This document shows, piece by piece, positions 1 to 12,500 of a DNA stretch of 64,000 bases. Location: assembly GCA_964016985.1 (NCBI GenBank), contig OZ024831.1:22310609-22374608 (forward strand). Reading direction: 5' to 3'. The notes under the pieces were generated by a model. The model worked only from the letters and a program-made list of their open reading frames with translations. It was not told the origin of the DNA and ran no database searches. Every line of letters starts with the position of its first letter. The stretch's first letter is position 1. A program made the translations under genes and the position numbers. This DNA comes from Anodontia alba (Eukaryota > Mollusca > Bivalvia > Lucinida > Lucinidae).

Positions 1-750
1 TAAGAAATATATTTCAGTATGTTGTCTGCTGAAAATTTAGGTATAAAGCTAGGAATTTGTCAGTTCAGATTTATTTCTATATATATTTGTGTGTTCTTAT
101 TTTAAATGGTTGAGTAACTGCAACAGTGAAAAAATGCTTATTTATTGCAGAATGGAGGTAAATCTGGCTGGTTTATAAAATGTTTGATTGGATTTGAACA
201 TTTCTCAGTGAGAGTAGGAGTTTACAGGATCCCTTCATTAGTGATGTTACATATAGATTACCTACATCATAGAGATGTTTTAAGCATTTTTTTTCGTACC
301 TTATGGCTTATATGCAGTAGAAAAGAGTACATGTGGTATTTTGTTTAGCATACAAAGAAACATTCCTGGTAATTGAAGATCACATCAAACAGTACAGATG
401 GGCAGACCAGATTAATGTGCTATCTACAATCAATCAAAGTCTGTGGAGAATTTCCTTATCAGCTCTTCTTTTTTGATCATTTCATTTGCCGACATGTGTC
501 ATGCTTGTTTCTATTTGTACCTGGAGTTATCAGTCTATCTGTATAATCGTTGTTTTCTAAATTACACCTGCAGTGACTCTGTTGAATCTTTGATATCTTG
601 AAAGAAATAGTTAATCACACATTGATTTAGTTTGCACATGCGAGCTGTCACTTTAATAGTTTTTGACCTAATGTAGAATAATGATATTGTAGCATTTTGC
701 AAATAGCCCTTTTCTATTTTAAGAATAGACCAAATTTCTTCCAGTAAAAA
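1..750. other. Intron upstream of exon a1: mostly nothing recognised
   Basis: Bases 1-50 are the right end of a family D MITE (TTGTCTGCTGAAA). The rest is AT-rich intron sequence in which I see no exon, RNA gene or clear repeat. Confidence 0.6.
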
Positions 751-755
751 ATCAT

Positions 756-1055
756 TATGTCCCCCCACCCAAAGGGAGGAGGACCCCCCACCCAAGGGGA
801 GGAGGACATAGATTTTGTTGTGGATCCTGTTGGCTTTGGCGTCAACGTCAGCAATACACTTTCTTCTCTGCACAATATCTTGAGAACCAGTGGTTGGATT
901 CTTACCAAATTTTCATGGATACAAAATTGGGATAACAAAGAAGTGATTAGATTTGGTGACCTTGAGCTAGTTTTCAAGGTCACAGGTGTAGAAAAACTGA
1001 AAATTCTTGTATGGGTTACTCTGTTTTCTCTGAAAACACTGTTACTGCATGTTGT
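756..1055 (+). repeat. Dispersed repeat R, copy 1
   Basis: Starts with a duplicated 'CCCACCCAAAGGGAGGAGGA' type stretch, then GTCAACGTCAGCAATACACT, TTCTCTGCACAATATCTTG and GGTGACCTTGAGCTAG, and ends TTTTCTCTGAAAACACTGTTAC. The same order appears at 21629-21895, so it is an interspersed repeat and the open frames on both strands here are not genes. Confidence 0.75.
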
Positions 1056-1251
1056 ACTTTCTAGCATGGACTACATGTGTGATAAATGTATGCAGTATCA
1101 TAGTTTCCCTAATCATTCAGACACCTTAACCCCTTAACTAGTTTTGAAATTTGGTAGATTCACTAGCAGTGCAGACCCTGATCAAAGTATCTTCAGGAAT
1201 GATAAATACTCTTTGCAGTTTTTCATAGTTCATTGCTATGTATGAAGAGAC

Positions 1252-1465
1252 TTAACCCTTGTCCTGCTGAACCCGAATTTACCCTGCCTTTGGAAACAGT
1301 GTAGATCCTGATCAGTTGGCTTCTCCAGAAGCCAACTGATCTGGATCTGCACTGTTTGCCATTAAGTATGTGAATTTGTATCAACAACCAGGATCAAGTA
1401 ATCTGATTGGCTGACAATTAGAAGTGACTGTGACATTTTAAATTATTCAGCATGACAAGGGTTAG
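1252..1465. mobile_element. Family B TTAA fold-back MITE, copy 1
   Basis: Begins TTAACCCTTGTCCTGCTGAA and ends CAGCATGACAAGGGTTAG (right TTAA decayed). The centre is a hairpin around CCAGTTGGCTTC-GAAGCCAACTG with arms ending in ACACTG/CAGTGT. TTAA flanks and CCC ends resemble piggyBac-type MITEs. Confidence 0.8.
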
Positions 1466-1564
1466 TAAAACCGAGTCTCTGATTTTCATGCCTTGTTTAC
1501 AAAGGCAACATTTTAGATTTTTATTGACATGTTTCAAATATTGTTTTGTTTTCATTGTTAACAG

Positions 1565-1673
1565 AGCAATAGAGATGTATAGTACGATGTTAGACTGGAT
1601 GACAAAACTGAAGGCAGAATCTTCCTGTGAGAATTTTGCAAAGACCATTTCTACTTATATTGCACAACAGCAG
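1565..1673 (+). CDS. PIKFYVE: PIKfyve exon a1 (linker)
   Basis: Acceptor ttaacag, donor CAG|gtaaat, ending in phase 0. It encodes visible residues 1-36, [20 protein letters not shown] followed by [16 protein letters not shown], a charged and probably helical linker. The start could be 1565 or 1567 because of a double AG; the frame is the same. The preceding exon lies upstream of the window. Assigned by phase continuity with a2 and not by recognised homology. Confidence 0.75.
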
Positions 1674-3518
1674 GTAAATTATGAGGAATATCTTGGAGTT
1701 TTGAAAAAGGCTTTATTATGTACAAAAAAGTGAAGTATAAAGCTTTCTTGATTAATTATTTTTTTTTATATTACTATTACATACCTAACCTTATTTTATT
1801 ATTATTTGTCAGTGGGATTGTATCATAAACAGTGAAATATTTCACTAGTAATGATATAACTTTTTTTATATTTCAGTAGTGATGATATAACTTTTTTTTA
1901 TGTTTCATTGGTGATGATGTAACTTGTTATATTTCACATGTGATGACATAGGTTTTGCCAGAATTACTTTTTCCATATATAGAGACTACTGGACTGTTGC
2001 ACTGATACTAGAGACAGGGCTTAAATTCTTGTGTGACATTTAGTGTATTAATGCACCTGTTGAAAATGTTAGCAAATAATTATTGTTTATTTAAAAAGAA
2101 ACAAAAACATGGAAGAAGGTATATAATATAAAGAATAATAAATCATTTTTCTTGGATATGAAAAATATGTCACAAAACAACTCGTTCTGAAAAATTAAAA
2201 AAAAAAGATATTGATAATTTTCTTTTTTTTTCAAACATTAGTAGTGGGTACTTGTTAGAAATGCCTCAGTGCCACAACATATGTTTTTGTGGAGAAATAA
2301 AAAAATATATGTCTGGATGTCATGCTCATCTGGAGCTATGTGTCACTTAAACTTTTTGAAAACAACTGTATTCTTGAATTGATAGGAAGAAAATGGTTTA
2401 AAACAGGCCTTCTTTGCCTCCCACCTATTCAAAAATGCAAGTGCCCTTAAGTTAAGCATATAATTTTTTAATTGTCAGTAGTTTTGATACAGCAAACATT
2501 TCTATTTTCAGAATGAGAAGACTAGTATGAAAGATTTGGCTCATGGAATCAGAGAAAAACTACACATTCTACTGAAGCATGATGAGAAAAAGATACTCAT
2601 ATTGACCAAAGGTATTTAGTGGAACCACATATAATGGAGAAGAGATCTAGTAAATCATAAAATTTAGCTGTATATATGTAGAGCGTGGATAGTTACACTT
2701 TGTCCAGGGTTCGATTCCTGGTTCTGGCATGTAATAGGATAGTGGTTGTCCATCCATGGTCAGTGATTTTAGCTGGGTACTCTGGTTTCCTCCACCACAC
2801 ATGACCACAAAACTCAACATCTGTGCCTTCAAGAAGGTGTCTTTAAGTTCACTGGGATTTCTGTATAATTGAAGTAAAATAAATAAAGTTTATACATAAA
2901 TACTGCCCATATGCAGTATTTATGTGGTACATGATCCTTGTCTAGAAAGCATTTCTGCTGCAAGTTTTAAAAAATGCACCTATAAAAACTTTTACTCTAT
3001 AAATTTTGATATACGTAAGTGAGGAATTATTTGTTGTTTGTTTTTTTTCTCCAGTATTTTTTTTTTTTTTTTAGTTGGCCAGGTTAGCAGGGCATATACA
3101 CTCAACAAAAATCTGAGCATGTGTTATTCTTCAGTATCCATTGACCCTGTATGTGGCCTCCAAAGGCTGGTGTACTGGCAGATCTGGGCCTTCACATTGT
3201 GCATTTGCCCACCCCACCTCACCCCAAAACAAAACAGAGTCATGGTCAGTTATGATGAATATTTCCTGGTTAATTAGAGGCATCAAGGTGGCTGAGTGGT
3301 TAGCACTCCCATCTTCAGATCACAAATTTCTTGCTTCTAAACCCTTCTGGAGGTAGAATTCAGCATATGACTGTATGGTGCTTCATCGCACAGAGTCTTT
3401 CATTATCATCCTTACATTGCATTAATATGACTTTGATAATGGTGAAAGGGACATAAACAACAAATGATGAGGATGATGATATTGATGATGATGATGATGA
3501 TTATGATGATGATGATAT

Positions 3519-3550
<32 letters not shown>

Positions 3551-6500
3551 GTATTGATGATGATGATGATGGTGATGATGATATTTGATGATGATGATGA
3601 TGATGATGATATTGATGATGATAATGATGAAGATGATGATGATGATATGTGGTGATGATGATGATGATATGTGATGACGATGATGATGATGATGATCATC
3701 ATCATCATGATATTGATGATGATAATGATGATATGTGATGATGATGATGATGATGATGATCATCATCATCATCATCATTCCGCTTGATTACAGAGCAATA
3801 CAAGATGTATACAGAAGCTGAGGATGGGATGGTTGTATTGAAAAGATTGATGGCCGAGTCGGTGATTAACTGGAATAACAAGTAAGAGCAGTTATTGTAA
3901 ATCTGTACCATATGAACCCTAAATATTGGGACACCCCAACTCCTTACCATACGTGCCTTAAAATTCTAAACACCATTGCACTACCTATTTGTGTGTATAC
4001 AAACTGCTGGATGAGTGGCAAACAGTGTAGACCCTGATCAGACTCCACATTCTGAGGCATTTGATCTGGGGCTACACTGTTTGCTCAGGCCTGTCTGTCC
4101 CAATACTTGGGATTATTACGGTAGGTTTTATTTTAATTATAGTTTGCAGCATTTGTAGGCTGACTTACATGTTGCAAATAAGGTTCCAATATGTATTCCA
4201 GTTTGTATTAATGAACAAGACAATTCATATCTTCAGAACAGAGGAGAGGTAAATATTTTTCTTGTTTCTCCACAAAAAAACATATGTTGTGGGCACTCAT
4301 TAGAAGTGCCTTGCTGAGGCACTTCTAATTAGTACCTACAACATAAGTTTTTTGTGGAGAAATAAGAAAAACACCCCTACTTTTTTGGTTGAAAAAAAGT
4401 GCCTTATTTGGGGAAAATCTACCATATTTATCTTTAGTATTGGGACACTTTCTCTTCTTACCATACTTGTCCTAAAATTTGAAATAGTCCATTCTTCTAC
4501 CTGTTGATTTGTCCTAAATATTCCTGTATGTATAGCAAACAGAGTAGACCCTGATCAGATGCCGCATTCTGAGGCATCTGATCTGGGTCTACATTGTTTG
4601 CAAAAGCCTATCTGTCCCAATTCTTAGGGTTATTATGGTAGTATACGAACAACAAAAGCCCTTACTGGCCTGAACATATGCACACATAGCTCTAGATGTT
4701 TTTTGTGTTTTTTTTTTTGTTTTTTTTTTTTCAGCTGAGACATTGATAGTTTTCCTATTTCTCCTAAAAAGCAATATTGTGATACTCATTGGAATTGGCT
4801 TATTGAGGGAATTCTTTTGAGTGTCCACAACATAGGTTTTCATGTAGAAATAAGAAAAATAGTGTTTGTTTTTGTTTTTGTTTTTTATATCTCTTCTATC
4901 TAGAGATTATATATTCTTGTTCTGTATAGTTATGCACCATTAATATCCCCAGCAAACTATGTTTGTGGGGGTACATTGTTTTCACATTGTCCGTCTGTCT
5001 GTCCATAACACTTTGCTTTATGTGTGGAGTATCTAATAAGCCATGCTTATTGACACTGTTTCTTATTATTGTTGGAGGAGAAAGTATGGGCTGCATCAAG
5101 CAGGAAAATGCCTTCGGAGCATGTGCGGACATCGAAGGCCCAGATCAGAGTGTGCAGATGTGCAATCTGATGAGGGCGTTTGTTGTCCGCTAACAGAATC
5201 ATTTGATACTATAGAATGTATCAATGGAGAGCAAATGCCTTGATGAAACTTTGTGCATGCACAGAATTAATCCTTGTCATGCTGAATAAATTAAGATGCC
5301 ATGCCAACTTCTAATTTTCAGCCAATCAGATTACACGATCCAGGTTTTTGATACAAGTTCATGTATTAAATGACAAATAGTGCAGATCCAGATCAGTTGG
5401 CTTCTTCATCTGAGAATTGAGATATGAGACTGGCCTGAAAATCTACACTTTCTGGTCTGGAACTTCTTTGTCAATAATATCTTGTATCTTTTTCCTCTAC
5501 AGAATACAGGATCTATATGTACAGCTGAAGAAAATCAAACAAGGGAATCAGAAGAAGGATAAAGACAGAGACACACCAAATAGTTTGACCCAAGGAGAGG
5601 AAGATAATAAAGTGGGTGTTCATAGCTCCAGATAAGGCGTTTTTTTTTTTTCAAATGAAAAGTATTAATATTTTCTTTATTTCCCTATGAAAACATAGGT
5701 TGTGGTATTCATTAGAAGTGCCTGAGTGAGGTATGCCAACACAATCTTATATCTTCATCAAACAGTCATAAATAAATTGATGGTGTTTAAAACCCTTCAC
5801 TCCAACTTTCTCTAACATACATTCAGTTGTACTTTTGCAATGTTGCCATTTTGTAAACCAAACTGAAAGCTGTATGTAAAACATGATCTGATTGGCTGTC
5901 TTAATATAGTCTTAAAATGGACATTTAGAATTTCATAAGGTTATTTGATGGTTACCTTTAATTGGTCTTCCCTAGTTCTTGTTGATAAGATCTTGTTTTA
6001 CTCAGATTGCCTGTAGCTTCAGAATCCTAGTGAAATTCTTGTACAATGAAATATTCAGCTCTGGGCCCAGTTGTTCAAAGCTAACGACGTCGTTAGTTAA
6101 CGATTCGTTAAAATTTCCATCAAGCAATATGCAAATATGCTGAAATTTTTTGCTGAAAAAACGTGAGTAGCTTTTGCAGTGCAAAAGCTACTCACATTTT
6201 TTCAGCAAAAAATATCAGAATATTGTGTATTGAATTCGCTAAAACTGTTAGCGAAATGACCCTTAATGAGCTCGTTAAGCTAACGACACTTTGAACAACT
6301 GGGCCCAGATAGTTACTTACTTTCTATCGGTGGTCATTTTCTGTGTGTCCCACCCTCTGCCTTATGTGTTTTACTATATAGTGAAGACCATAGCTCCAGG
6401 TAAAGTACTTTTTTTGACTGAAAAATACTGGTATTTTCCTTATTTCTCCATGAGAACATATGTTGTGGTACTCATTGGTGTCCATATGTTACAGGTCAAA

Positions 6501-9500
6501 AGTTTTATACTATGTGGTGTAAGCCCCACTCCCATCAGTGGTCTTAAGGTCAAGGTCATATACTTAGAAATTTTATTTTAAACATTTTCATTAAAATTTA
6601 GTGAAGAACTATATCTACTGAATGCCTGGACATTGTTCGACCTTTTATCTGTAAAAGCCCCGCCTTCCCTCAACAACCACGGGGTCACTGTCAGACAGAA
6701 ATTTTATTTGAAAAATTCTGGTTAATGATGATTATACAATTGAAAAAACAGACTGCTAATCAGGTGAGCTTTGGTGTCATGTGACAACTCTTATTCAGAA
6801 GAGAAACTCTAAACATCACAAAGATATTCACCCTTTTTAACCCTTGCCATGCTGAATAAATTAAGATGCCACACCCACTTCCAGTTTTCAGCCAATCAGA
6901 TTACTTCATCCAGGTTGTTGATAAAAATTCACATACTTAGTGACAAACAGTGCAGATCCAGATCAGTTGGCTTCTGAAGAAGCCAACTGATCTGGATCTA
7001 CACTGTTTGGAAGGGCATATCTGGGTTTTCACAGGACCAGGGTAAATATTTACTCAGTTTTTATCACAATGATGCTTTGCTTTCTCACCACAAAGATCAT
7101 CTTTTTCCTTTCAATTCTCAAAGATTTAATTGCAGTCAGGCTTGAAGATTTTCTCCATTTTCATTTTAAAGAATGTTAAATTCTTTTACAGAATCTGAAA
7201 ACATTGGAAGCTGATTTGAGTCCAACAGGCTTATCTGATAAAGCATTATTGGAACAGGGTTAGTAATAAAGCTAATTTATCATATCACTGTTGTAAATTT
7301 TCTATAATATAAGTAGGTTATCCATTTTTTTCCTTTACAGGCACAGTGGCTCAATTGATAGAGTGTCAGCATTGTGACCTGGAGGTTGTGGGTTCAATTC
7401 CCAACTGCCTCATACTAAAGAATTTTCAGAAAATGGCATTAGTTGCTCTTTCACTTGGCTCAGCATTAAAAAATAGAGCAAAGAATCATAACTGGTCAGC
7501 CCAGTGTCAGTATAATATGATAGTGGAATATCATGTCTTGTTTCTGGGGTGTGATACTACAGTGAGAGAGCATTATAAAAGACAGCATTGAAATCCCTGC
7601 CACATCTAGACACTGTCGTAATGATGTGACTTAAAGATTGTTGAAAGTGACATAAAACCAGTATAAAGTGAAAATTTTCCATACTTTCTTGCCTGGTGGC
7701 CGAAGTAATACATGTAAGTTGTTCTGTGGGCATTTTCAAGTGAGAAAAAATGCTCCAAGCATATGTAAACATGTACAGATTGTTACGAGCCAGGCGTAAC
7801 GAGAAAGAAATGAAAGTGAAACCAGCAACAAGCTTTAAATTATCAACAATATTTATTCACAAAAAAATGAGACAAGATTCAAAACAAAATAATGTAAGTA
7901 AACAGTACCTTTTAAGTTTATGTCACAAAGTCCCTCAGAAATAATCCGCAAGAATTTATAAAACAAATCCTTTGAATAACAGTTTCTGATCCCACAATTT
8001 AAAGTTCCTGAATTCAGAATTTAAGTCCAAAATGAATAAAATATTAAAGTATTCCAGTATAGAATAATTTCCTGTGAAAGGATACAAAGATGCCCAGGTG
8101 AAAATCTTCTCTCCTTATATAATATCAAAGAACGTTCTAGAAAAAGAATTTACTACAAGGATCTTTTATTTTCTAGGTTCAGTCAAGAAAGTTCTAAATA
8201 TTCTATGACATGCCAAAAATAACTCAGTCCAGAATCAAGAACATAAACAACATGTTATTGTAATGTTGTTCCAGAAAGTTATTTTTGGAAACATAGTAAA
8301 TAAAGCTATTTATGGAAACATAATAAACATGATGTTTAAAATAATTGAACACCCTGTTATATAACAAGATTCAGATCTCATGAGAACCATTGTTGTCTGA
8401 GTATTTTGCGAGAATACTGTTTTCTTTGTTTATGTATCAGAATACATTAACATGATTTTAGTCAAAAAATATATGAACAGGGGCATGACACTTTCTACAA
8501 GAATACGTGTGCTCAGGAAAAAATCTGGGCCCAGTTGTTCGAAACTTACGATGTTGGTAGTTAACGTATCGTTAAAACTTTGATCATTAAATATGGCATA
8601 TACACTAATATTTTTGCTGAAAAAAATGAATACATGTATGCTCAGGGAAAAATTTGGGCCCAGTTGTTCGAAACTAACAATGTTGTTAGTTAATGTATCG
8701 TTAAAACTTTGATCATTAAATATGGCATATACACTAATATTTTTTGCTGAAAAAAAGTGAGTAGCTTTTGCATTTGCAAAAGCTACTCACATTTTTTCAG
8801 CAAAAATACCTATGAATTAGATATTGTATTTACTAGAACAGTTAACATTTTGACTACTAATGGGCTCGTTAAGCAAACGATGCTTTGAACAACTGAGCCC
8901 AGATCAGCATCTGTGCAGTCCGATCAGAGTCTTTGAAGGGCACTCGGGTAGCCAAGGATACAAAGCATCTGTATGTGGATAGAGATGATTTTGATTAGTC
9001 AGTGTGGATGTGCAGGCTGATCTGAGTTTGTTGAGTGTACATGCAGTCTTGCATTAAATGCTGTGCCTTGGCTCATGTTCAAATGAGACTCTTTAAAAAT
9101 TTTCTTTGATCTACATGTACACTGTAACTTCTTTATAAGACTGTTCATTATAAGAGGGTTCGGATATAAGATGCCGGCCTCATTGGCACAGTCGGTTGTT
9201 GAGGGTGCGGGTTTGATCCCCGCCAGATCCAGCAGCATTCTTCCATGGAGATTGATTTCCAAATATTTTCTATGGTCATTCTCTCCATTCCGCTGATTCA
9301 AGAAGGGCAGTTGTCAGTTTCTGGTGAAAGAATTTGCACAAGGATTTGTTAACCACTTAACGGACTAAGCCTGTCCAGGAAAAGTGAGGTTAGATAAACT
9401 GTCTGCACTCGACATGACCTTTATGGGTTGACTGGGCTGTAAAATCTCAACTCAGCCAATCAATCAGATAAAGATGGTACAAAGGTGGACCCCAAAAGTA

Positions 9501-12500
9501 TTGTATCTAAAAAAAACATGTATAGATTATATAGGAAAATGATCTTTTATGATCATTTTTCTATATAATCTAGACATTTTTGTTTGGATACAACACAGTT
9601 GTTTAGCTAACATGGTTTTCACTTTGGATGTGAGCAATTGTGTTTTAAAGAGGTTGTAATATAGATGTATATTGTAAATGAGTCTGTCTTTTGTAGATGA
9701 TGTGGTGTCAACTGTTGGGTCAGACATTAGCAGCAGACGAACTTCAGAAACATACGCCAACATTCAGAATTATATTAGTGAGTATTTAAATTGGCTTGCT
9801 TTTAGAAACTTACCATGCTATAGGCAGATTCAGCAGATGACAATCTGATGATATTTTTCTTATTCTTCCCTGAAAATAGGATTTGACATTTCATGCAAAT
9901 TGTCTCATTAAGAGACAATTTGCAAGAAATGTCTAATCAGTTTTACTTTAATGTCTAATTCCTTTAAAATGTCATCTGCTGAATTTTTTAGCCAGCATGC
10001 TTCCTCTTAGAACCTTTTCTGGGAAACACATATTTTAAAATGTCATCTGCTGATTTTTCCAGCATTTGCTTTCTCTTAGAACCTTTGAAATCAGGAACTT
10101 ATGTCTTTGAGTTTAGAAGCTTTTAAGTCTTGGTTTGCTTATTAGAATGCATTCCTTGGTTTTGTATAGTACATTTAGTTCATGTTTTACCCATAGTTAC
10201 AAAAAATAGACAAATAAAAAAACATTTATCTTATCAGTTAAGGTCTTAAAAAAGTGTGTGTTTATGGTTACCAGATTGTACCTAATTTTTCACCTCTGAC
10301 TCCTAACATTTTTAGGGGTTTTGGGAGGAATTTCTCAGTTCAGCCATATAGGTATTTTCCTGTTAATCCCATACAAAAAAAAAAAAAAAAAAAAAATGAA
10401 AGTATTTTCCAACCTATCATTCCTGTTATAAAGTTCCCTGTAACCTGAAACATACATATAGCCTATAAAATTTGGCTCATTGTATTTTTATACCCCCAGC
10501 TGGCGGAGCTCTAATAAGCACAGCTGATTGACATTCCTTGTCTTAAATTTGATATCCCAGTGCCACAGCACTCATTACTACAACCACATAAATCTGTGAA
10601 CTTAAAATTCTGTTATACTATGTCATTGGTTAACCACTCACTAAGGTGATTACCCAATATTGTAATAAATGTTTATGGCAGCTACCATTGGAATATTACC
10701 TACCATGTTATACTGAGTAAAGGTAGCTTAACCCATTTATGCCTAGCATCCCCTAAAAGGGACATTGGCAAACAGGTAGACCCAGATCAGATGCTGCAGA
10801 ATGCATTGTCTGATCAGGGTCTACACTGTTTGATTTAAGTTCAGGAATTTCTATAAAACAGTCATAATAAGAACTAACCAGACACTCTACTTTTAGAAAT
10901 AGACTGGTCCAAAGAGTTATACATTGAACCCTCGTTACAATGACAGCATTTGTTCCCTAAGATGTTGCCATTGAAATGAATTTGCTATTGTAGACTCCTT
11001 AATGGAGAGAACGGTATGTAAGAAAGGCCTTGTTTTATTCTTGTCTCCTCACAGAACATATGTTTTGGATATTTGTTAGAATTGCCTCAGTGAGGCAATT
11101 CTAACAAATATCCAAAATATATGTTGCTTGAAGTTTTAATGCAAAATTCTTGCCTAATTTCTCATTATCTGTTACCTCTTAAGCGAAGATTTCGTGACAT
11201 TCAAATTGTCATTATAATGAATTTTGTCATTCTAACAAGTGTCGGTGTATCTAGGGTTGACAGTAGTAGAAGAGCATTATGCATAAATGTGTTACAATGG
11301 TTGTCTCACTCCAGAGGGGTATCAGGGAAAATAGTTTTTCTTATTTCTTTGAAAAACATTGTGGATACTTCTAATGAGTACCTGCAATATATGTTTTTGT
11401 GGAGAAATGAGAAAAATATTGACAATTTTTGGTTGAAAAAAGAGTGCTTTATATTGAGTTATGATATTGTTCAGATTATAGGAGAGGTTTTTGAACTGGA
11501 TAAAATGTCCAAATATTTGATGTAATCATGGCATACACTTTTGTATAGGTACAAAATATCAACAGTTTTCCATTTTGTTATAGCTTAATGCTTACCGCTC
11601 TCTGGACAGATTCAGCAGACGACAAATTGATATTTTTCATATTTTTCCCAGAAAATAGACTTTGACATTTCATGCAAATTGTCTCCTTAGGAGACAATTT
11701 GCATGTAATGCCAAAGTCTAAATTTGCATGAAATGTCAAAGTCTATTTTCTGTCAGAGAAAAATATAAAAAAAAAATATTATAAAATGTTGTCTGCTGAA
11801 ATTTTTACCCAGCATGCTAAGCATTAACCCTTAAAATGCCAAATCACCCTGCATCTGAAAATGTCGTCTGTTTATGTCATCTGCTGAATACTCTTGCAAA
11901 CTGTTCAAACCTATTTTAGCATACAGGCAAACAGTGTGGATCCTGATCAGACTGCTCCTAGATGAGCAGTCTGATCTGGGTCCATACTGTTTGCAAAAAT
12001 GACTTTTAAAATCACAAGCAGATGACAAAGCAAAAGACAGTTGTTGTGATTGGCAGATTAAGGGTTAATGACTCACTGCATGAAAACTAATTGTATTCCA
12101 GGAAAAGTTCAGTCAACAACATCCCTAGATAGTTACACATACGGTGTAACACCTGGGATCTCAGCCGCAGGGGTCTGGCCTAGCAGTCCTAAATCTCCAT
12201 CCACAGAAAGTTACGTGGTTTGCCACAGAGACCAAGGTGAAGCCTTGCACGAGTTCACCTTGTACTTCCAAATATACATATATAATGGAGGGGTAAAATG
12301 TCTGTCCCTAAAACCATGCAATAGATTTTTGGGTCAAGCAAGCGGAATACAACAGTAGTCCCATAACTCAAGATAAGGTGCTTTATTTTTTCAACCAAAA
12401 ATTGTTGATATCTCTTTTACTACTCCACGAAAACATACGTTGTTGATACTCATTAGAAGTGCCTTGCTGAGGCATTTTTAATGAGTATCCACAACATATA

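Noticed and set aside
145..348. Possible first exon after tgcag at 150
   Set aside because: AATGGAG|gtaaat would make a 7-base exon. The longer frame has no donor and no phase match to exon a1 that I could confirm.
714..1137. Overlapping open frames on both strands (117 and 126 codons)
   Set aside because: They lie in dispersed repeat R, which recurs at 21629-21897, and have no splice context or recognisable protein family.
3412..3950. Frames rich in His, Ile, Ser, Met or Asp
   Set aside because: They are translations of the GAT/ATC microsatellite, not proteins.
6063..6306. microRNA precursor in the family C hairpin
   Set aside because: The same hairpin is present in about ten C copies in this window alone, so it is a property of the MITE.
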